From assembly GCA_963580455.1 (NCBI GenBank), contig OY756957.1:6887001-6951000 (forward strand): a DNA stretch of 64,000 bases, in the 5' to 3' direction. The notes beneath the pieces were generated by a model. The model had not been told where the DNA came from. It saw nothing but the letters and a program-made list of their open reading frames with translations, and made no database searches. The DNA comes from Euonymus europaeus (Eukaryota; Streptophyta; Magnoliopsida; Celastrales; Celastraceae). Position 1 is the first letter of the stretch; each line of letters begins with the position of its first letter. Below, piece after piece: positions 59,501 through 64,000 of this stretch. The position numbers and the translations under genes were made by a program.

Positions 59501-60254
59501 TAAATTCACTTGTTGAAATCAATTGCACACTGCTCTATTTTGTTAGGGAGGACTGAAGAGCAGAATAGTACGAAAGCAAGACATGAATCACAAAGAAACT
59601 ATACCTTAACTGCATCGGCTAACGTTCCATAAAAAAAACTAAATAAAAAAACCTAAACAAAACCCAAAAAACATAATTATAGGTTTGTCTAAATCTTTAG
59701 CCATTTCCACAAAGCAAAGCAAGCAATCGTTCAAATTAGCAGCGTCTCTATTTTCTTCTAGCTACCAAAGAGGTGGAAATCAGATACTCAGAAAGAGAAG
59801 CCAATCTAAGAAGAGATATATATACCAGCAGCTGCACATTGATAACGCGACAAAGAATCTTCGAAGCAAGATTAAACAGTGGAAGCCTCTGATTCAGCTC
59901 ATCAGTTCTTGCCGCCTCTAACTATATAGAAACAAATAAAACACCAGATTCAGAATTTTCGCAGAATTTCACGGGAAACAAACACGAAATTCCGATCTGA
60001 AGAATACAACTTACTTGCTCCATGTGCCCTTGGGGAAAGTAGAAGACTCTCTCTCCTGCCCGAGGTACATCCACGAGCGGGCCCGCACAGGCTTTCCATA
60101 GCTCCGTGTATAGATCGTCCCTTCCACCACCTGCTCCCAAGAATAGAAACTCTCAGTTTTTCCTCCCAAAATTTGCCCGAGAAACACAGGGGAAAAAAAA
60201 TCAAAGTTCACCTTCGGTTGACTGTGAAAACGACCCGCCTTGATTCGCCATCAT
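56504..60254 (-). CDS. ARF9-like: auxin response factor, ARF1/ARF9 clade
   Basis: Fourteen minus-strand exons: 60254-60212, 60130-60015, 59921-59826, 59438-59382, 59276-59124, 58990-58906, 58715-58625, 58523-58359, 58272-58159, 58071-57999, 57909-57756, 57639-57023, 56930-56743 and 56648-56504. All borders and phases fit, giving 698 residues. Early residues carry [20 protein letters not shown]. The B3 DNA-binding domain spans about 125-228 ([55 protein letters not shown]). The ARF/DIII region follows ([53 protein letters not shown]). The middle region (~380-585) is rich in Ser/Thr/Gln with no long Gln run, as in the repressor clade. The C-terminal PB1 domain has the basic face [12 protein letters not shown] and the acidic motif [16 protein letters not shown]. 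It binds TGTC-type auxin elements in the nucleus and pairs with Aux/IAA proteins. Two adjacent ATGs (MMANQGG) give alternative starts. Confidence 0.93.
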
Positions 60255-60700
60255 TTGTACAGAAAAACTTTACACCAAGTCAACAGCAACAGAAATCAAA
60301 GCCGCCCTTCCTCCGTGAACCCTAATTCACCTCATTATATACAATTAATCACCACAATAAAACCCATAATTATTCCAACACAAAGCCGTTAAATCCACAC
60401 GATTTTTACAAACCTTCTCGATTCCGTCGAACTCACGCCCTTATTTCCCTGCGACAGATCCGCGAAACCGTAAGCGCAAAAAGAAACGAAAAAAAACCGA
60501 CGCCGATCCTCCTCCTCCGCTCCTCTACGTAACCGTCACAAAAGCCCACCTCCCCAGTTAATCCTCACTAAAAGCGCCTTTGCTGCTCCTGCTTCTCTCT
60601 CTATCTCTCTCTCTAACAAGTACAAAAACAGTTGTCACGGTGTAGACAGAGAAAGGCGACGCCGTTACAAAACTAATAAGCGAATATCTCTCTCTCCTTG
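60255..60700 (-). promoter_or_regulatory. ARF leader and proximal promoter
   Basis: GC-richer DNA with a CT/GA tract at about 60592-60617 and pyrimidine-rich stretches typical of plant 5' UTRs. No TATA box is clear. Confidence 0.45.
60327..60367 (-). promoter_or_regulatory. two overlapping upstream ORFs in the ARF leader
   Basis: On the minus strand an ATG at 60367 opens a 10-codon frame (MGFIVVINCI) ending in TAA at 60335. The last A of that stop begins a second ATG that encodes only MR before TGA (60327). Both lie 70-115 bp before the ARF start. Several Arabidopsis ARF leaders carry regulatory uORFs. A splice-donor-like AAGGTTTGT at about 60416-60408 means this part could instead be a leader intron. 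Confidence 0.4.
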
Positions 60701-62811
60701 AAAACCTGTTTTGGGCGCGTCTTATATTACGCTACCCCTTTTCTTTTCTTTTTTTGTCGGTTTTTGATGGTGGTGTGTCTCTTTAATCTAAATGGACGGA
60801 GTAAGTTGGCAATAAATCTGGACAATTTCCACGTCAATTTTATAGTTATTTAAAAAAACTGAGGCAAACTAGGTATTTTAGACTTTAACATACCCCAAAA
60901 GTGTAATAGAGACTCTCTCTAATAACACGAGCTCATTGTATCACTTAAAATTACCTCTCATGAGGCCATTTCATTTATTTCTTGATTAAGAATATTGTTA
61001 TTTTGTATTGTTAGAGAAAATTGCTAAGAGAGGAGTTTTCGTAGGGAAAAATTAATTTCTTACGATAATATATAATGTTTAGGTTTATCTTCCAACATAA
61101 AAGGATACTTTCTCCGTATCTATTTGATAGGATCATATTTTTTTTACACAGATTAAGAAAACTTAATCAATGTGATTAAAACAACAAATTTAATTAGTTT
61201 TCTTTTTAATACACTATTTATTAAAAATAAAAATGAAGGAAATGAACTATAATTTTGGACAACTCAAAATAAAAATGTAACATATCAAATAGGGACGTAG
61301 GTAGAAGTAAATTAAGTATTCTGGGTGTTCCTCAAATCCTTCTGACTACATGGAATATACCTGAAAATGACTCAAAATACAGGAGGTGTTGCAAACATTT
61401 TACCCTGAAAAATAAACTAACTAACCATGATGAAGTGGGGATTTAACCGTAGTGACGAGTTAAAATAACGGGAAACGTCACGATGGTGTGTAAATGTCAG
61501 GTGATTCCGGATGGGGTTAGTGACTTTGGCGTTGTGTTGGTGGGTACGGAGGCAATGGGAATGCGTATGGTGGAGGATAACGGGGTGCCGTTAGGTGTGT
61601 TGCCGTGTGTTGTTGTTGTCTGCTTCGAAAAAGGCAACATGATTGGCTCGAGTTAACCCGGCAGAAATTATGGAGTTTTTCTCATTCTTTTTTATTATTT
61701 TTTTTCTTCTTTTTTTTATTGTTCTTTCTTCGAGGTCTTCGTTAGATCTCATTTAATTAAACATAAATTGTTTATTTTCAAAAGATAGTTTTAAATGTAT
61801 AACATCCTTCATCTTTATTTTTTATTGAATTGATCAATTATTTTGTGATGTTATTGAACTCCCTTTTTTTTTGGGGACTATCAATGTTGAAGGATAAAGA
61901 ACAAAAATTAGTTTTTCGAATCAGGATATCATCATCATGAATTTATGAAAAAATCAACGAGAATCCAATACATATATTCATTTTTATCATTTATTTATAT
62001 ATAAGATTGTATTTTTATCAACTCACATTGAATTTGTATTCTTTTTTTATCATTTCAAGTCATATCGTTTTAAGTTTTTTTTTATTCTTCTTATCTCTAG
62101 AGCCGGCCCTGAACATGAGCCAGCATGGGCGACCACTTGGGGGGCCCCATTTTTTACTTTATAATAGGCTCATATGTAATTCAATTTAACGTAATTTAAT
62201 TTCTTTAATTCTTTCTAATCTCTTTTTAAGTTATAGAGTCAATTATTTTTCTTATTATTTTTTAGAGGAAACAATACACATTCATTGTTGTGATTTTTTT
62301 CATATTTGGAATTCTGGATTAGCATTTCGTCATCTCCTTTTGTTTTTCTTAGTTGTTGTTCATTATGTGAGATGTGGGCTAAAAGCCTAAAACTCGATAA
62401 ATGTGTTTTATTTTGTACTAGATTAGTGGATGTTAAAAGTCATTAGAATTATCTACTTGAATCTTGATTATTGACTTATAATCCCCTAAAAGAGTAGGGT
62501 TGGCCCTGCTTATCTCGCCTTGAATTTTTTGCATGAGTCCATCCATTATTATAACAAATCTGAACGAATTTAGTGTCGACCCCTAGTGCAAACCTATTTC
62601 AATAAAAAAAAATCATGTAACTCCTCAATTAGTTTTAATACTAATTACAGCTACTTCATAATTTTTTTTCTTATCATAGTATAGCATAATTAATCAGGAT
62701 TATTATTTTTTTCAAAAATCTACCACACTACTTCCTGGACATTCTTCGAGTGTATAAATACAATATGGAGGTCTTTTTCATTATGTCTATATGTGTTTAC
62801 AATTCCTCCTA
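60701..62811. other. spacer upstream of the ARF gene
   Basis: No gene. A GT-rich island at about 61480-61660 is not coding in a recognisable way. At 62100-62150 AGAGCCGGCCCTG followed by GGGGGGCCCC resembles the end of a common plant transposon family, but no partner end was found. Confidence 0.4.
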
Positions 62812-62990
62812 AAAAAATATTGCATCTATCATGTATCCTCTCGGCATAAAATAAAATTGGTTTTTGGATATCATAGATATCGTTATCAATCTCCATTTCA
62901 CAACTATTTTTGAAAAGTGCATTGTGTGGCTCGTAAGCTTGATGCCCCGATAATTATTACAATTTTGAGTACCATGTTTTGTTCTTTTTT
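62812..62990 (-). pseudogene. LINE reverse-transcriptase fragment (RTE-like)
   Basis: The minus strand reads QNCNNYRGIKLTSHTMHFSK, then ISKNQFYFMPRGYMIDAIFF. This is the RT block NC.NYRGI.L.SH.MK...V...R.....ISENQFGFMPGRST.EAIF of plant non-LTR elements. Only about 60 residues survive. Confidence 0.8.
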
Positions 62991-63067
62991 TTATTAAGGA
63001 TGAATTTATTAAATTCATTTTTTATTATATAAAAAATAATATGAATAATAGAGTATATAACCTTGAG

Positions 63068-63175
63068 CGATCAACAGGTGATAGCCTGGTTGGTCTTCCT
63101 ACGGTGTAGGGAGTGGGAGGTCTTGTGTTCGAGTCTCCCCTTCTACCAATTTGAATGAGATTTATCATCATTATA
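63068..63175 (+). mobile_element. SINE-like head
   Basis: A-box-like TAGCCTGGTTGG (63082-63093) and B box GTGTTCGAGTCTC (63125-63137) are spaced as in a tRNA. The sequence does not fold into a full tRNA, so it is read as a tRNA-derived SINE 5' part leading directly into the tandem repeats that follow. Confidence 0.5.
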
Positions 63176-63480
63176 TTGAGAGTTGTAAAAGGGAGAGGGT
63201 TACAAGGTCATTGGCCTCCATGTTTGTGTTGAGTATTCCCCTCCTTGGTATCAAAAAAAATATAACCTTGGAAAATGTTGAGAGTTGTAAAAGGGAGAGG
63301 GTTACAAGGTCATTGGGCCTCCGTGTTTGTGTTGGGTATTTCCCTTCTTGGTATCAAAAAAAATATAACATTGGGAAATGTTGAGAGTTGTAAAAGGGAG
63401 AGGGTTACAAGGTCATTGGACCTCCGTGTTTGTGTTGGGTATTTCCCCTCCTTGGTATCAAAAAAAAATATAACCTTTGA
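63176..63480. repeat. three tandem ~102-bp repeats
   Basis: Units start at 63176, 63278 and 63381, each beginning TTGAGAGTTGTAAAAGGGAG and containing TTACAAGGTCATTGG and CTTGGTATCAAAAAAAATAT. Each ends in an A-run, so they look like the tail of the adjacent SINE copied three times. Confidence 0.88.
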
Positions 63481-64000
63481 GCGTCCTAGGTTCAACTTAT
63501 CAAAGCTTTCAACTTATCAAAGCGTCATATGTTAAAAAACATTAATAGTTACATATTCTCTATATATGGTAAGCAATTTATTATAAAACATATAAACTAT
63601 GGAATAAATATGTATAAATTATAGTGTTTCAAATATTGTTGGACATAGCTATTAGAAGTCATTGAACTTCTATTGAATTTTCTTTATTTTTTAATGAAGA
63701 AAATCGTAAATTAAAGAAAAGAAAAGAGATTTGCTTATGTCATAAAGTGCTTTCTTTAGCTCTTTCAAGGAAGAACATAAAAAAGAAAAGATAAGGGGTT
63801 TTGTTTAAATAAAATTTACAATAAACAAGCATTTCCTAATCATCTTTTTCACACAATAAGCAACTCTTTGTTCCCTCGATTGATTATCTAAGATGCCTTC
63901 CACTCCATTACCTTTTTCTTAAAATACAAAATCAATCAAATACTATAGATTATACTACAAATGGCACGGATCGTGTTGTGTGTCTATATCATGTTGTCAA
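63481..64000. other. AT-rich spacer to window end
   Basis: No gene or recognisable element. Confidence 0.5.

Noticed and set aside
62101..62160. Defined transposon end at AGAGCCGGCCCTG
   Set aside because: A similar GGTTGGCCCTG occurs 390 bp on, but in the same orientation, so a matched terminal inverted pair could not be shown.
63125..63137. tRNA gene
   Set aside because: A and B box words are present but the stems needed for a tRNA cloverleaf cannot be formed; likewise for 44909-44921 and 54773-54785.
63176..63480. CRISPR-like array from regular repeats
   Set aside because: Contiguous ~102-bp tandem units without unique spacers in plant nuclear DNA.

Overview
This window is nuclear DNA from a flowering plant, almost certainly a eudicot. 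The evidence is split genes with short GT-AG exons, AT-rich spacers, plant-only families (auxin response factor, cellulose-synthase-like G, plastid ribosomal protein S6) and a dense mix of plant transposons (copia, MULE, hAT, PIF/Harbinger, Tourist-like MITEs, SINEs, an RTE-type LINE fragment). There are no CRISPR arrays or operons. The species cannot be named from the sequence.

Layout. 1-6.0 kb: the 3' two thirds of a ZGRF1-domain (DUF2439) gene, + strand, with the domain repeated and its exon lengths preserved. 6.0-15.6 kb: a repeat-rich block with MITEs, minus-strand relics of two unrelated genes (a CACTIN fragment and a B-class MADS-box fragment of the AP3/TM6 type), a complete 3.2-kb MULE with intact inverted repeats and a 10-bp target duplication but no catalytic transposase core, an unrecognised gene fragment, and a GC-rich palindromic element set in (TA)n. 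15.7-16.8 kb: an intact single-exon SMP-30/NHL-type beta-propeller gene with a C-terminal membrane anchor. 17.3-17.7 kb: a small MULE-type MITE.

19.2-32.0 kb: a head-to-head pair, RPN12a (26S proteasome lid, minus strand) and plastid ribosomal protein bS6 (+ strand), about 340 bp apart. I recall the same neighbours in Arabidopsis (At1g64520/At1g64510). Here both are broken: RPN12 by a 13-bp tandem duplication and a 5-bp deletion, bS6 by a 2-bp deletion. The third RPN12 intron also holds a decayed copia element that itself contains a hAT element. 35.1-37.0 kb: an intact membrane RING-H2 E3 ligase gene, convergent with an intact six-exon CslG glycosyltransferase gene (37.4-41.6 kb, minus).

41.7-54.9 kb: spacer, MITEs, a SINE, then a second decayed copia element (46.5-53.7 kb, minus) carrying a 1.3-kb insertion with 11-bp flanking repeats and a Harbinger relic. 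56.5-60.3 kb: an intact 14-exon auxin response factor gene of the ARF1/ARF9 clade, minus. 60.3-64 kb: spacer with a LINE fragment, a SINE-like head and three tandem ~102-bp repeats.

The host genes act in unrelated processes (auxin transcription, ubiquitin ligation, glycosylation, plastid translation, proteasome), so there is no gene cluster. I did not find a convincing new biological system. The most informative signals are the paired decay of the conserved RPN12/bS6 neighbours, the co-located CACTIN and MADS fragments beside a MULE, and the coreless MULE. All exon borders are hand-derived from reading frame, splice consensus and phase; no alignment or transcript data were used.
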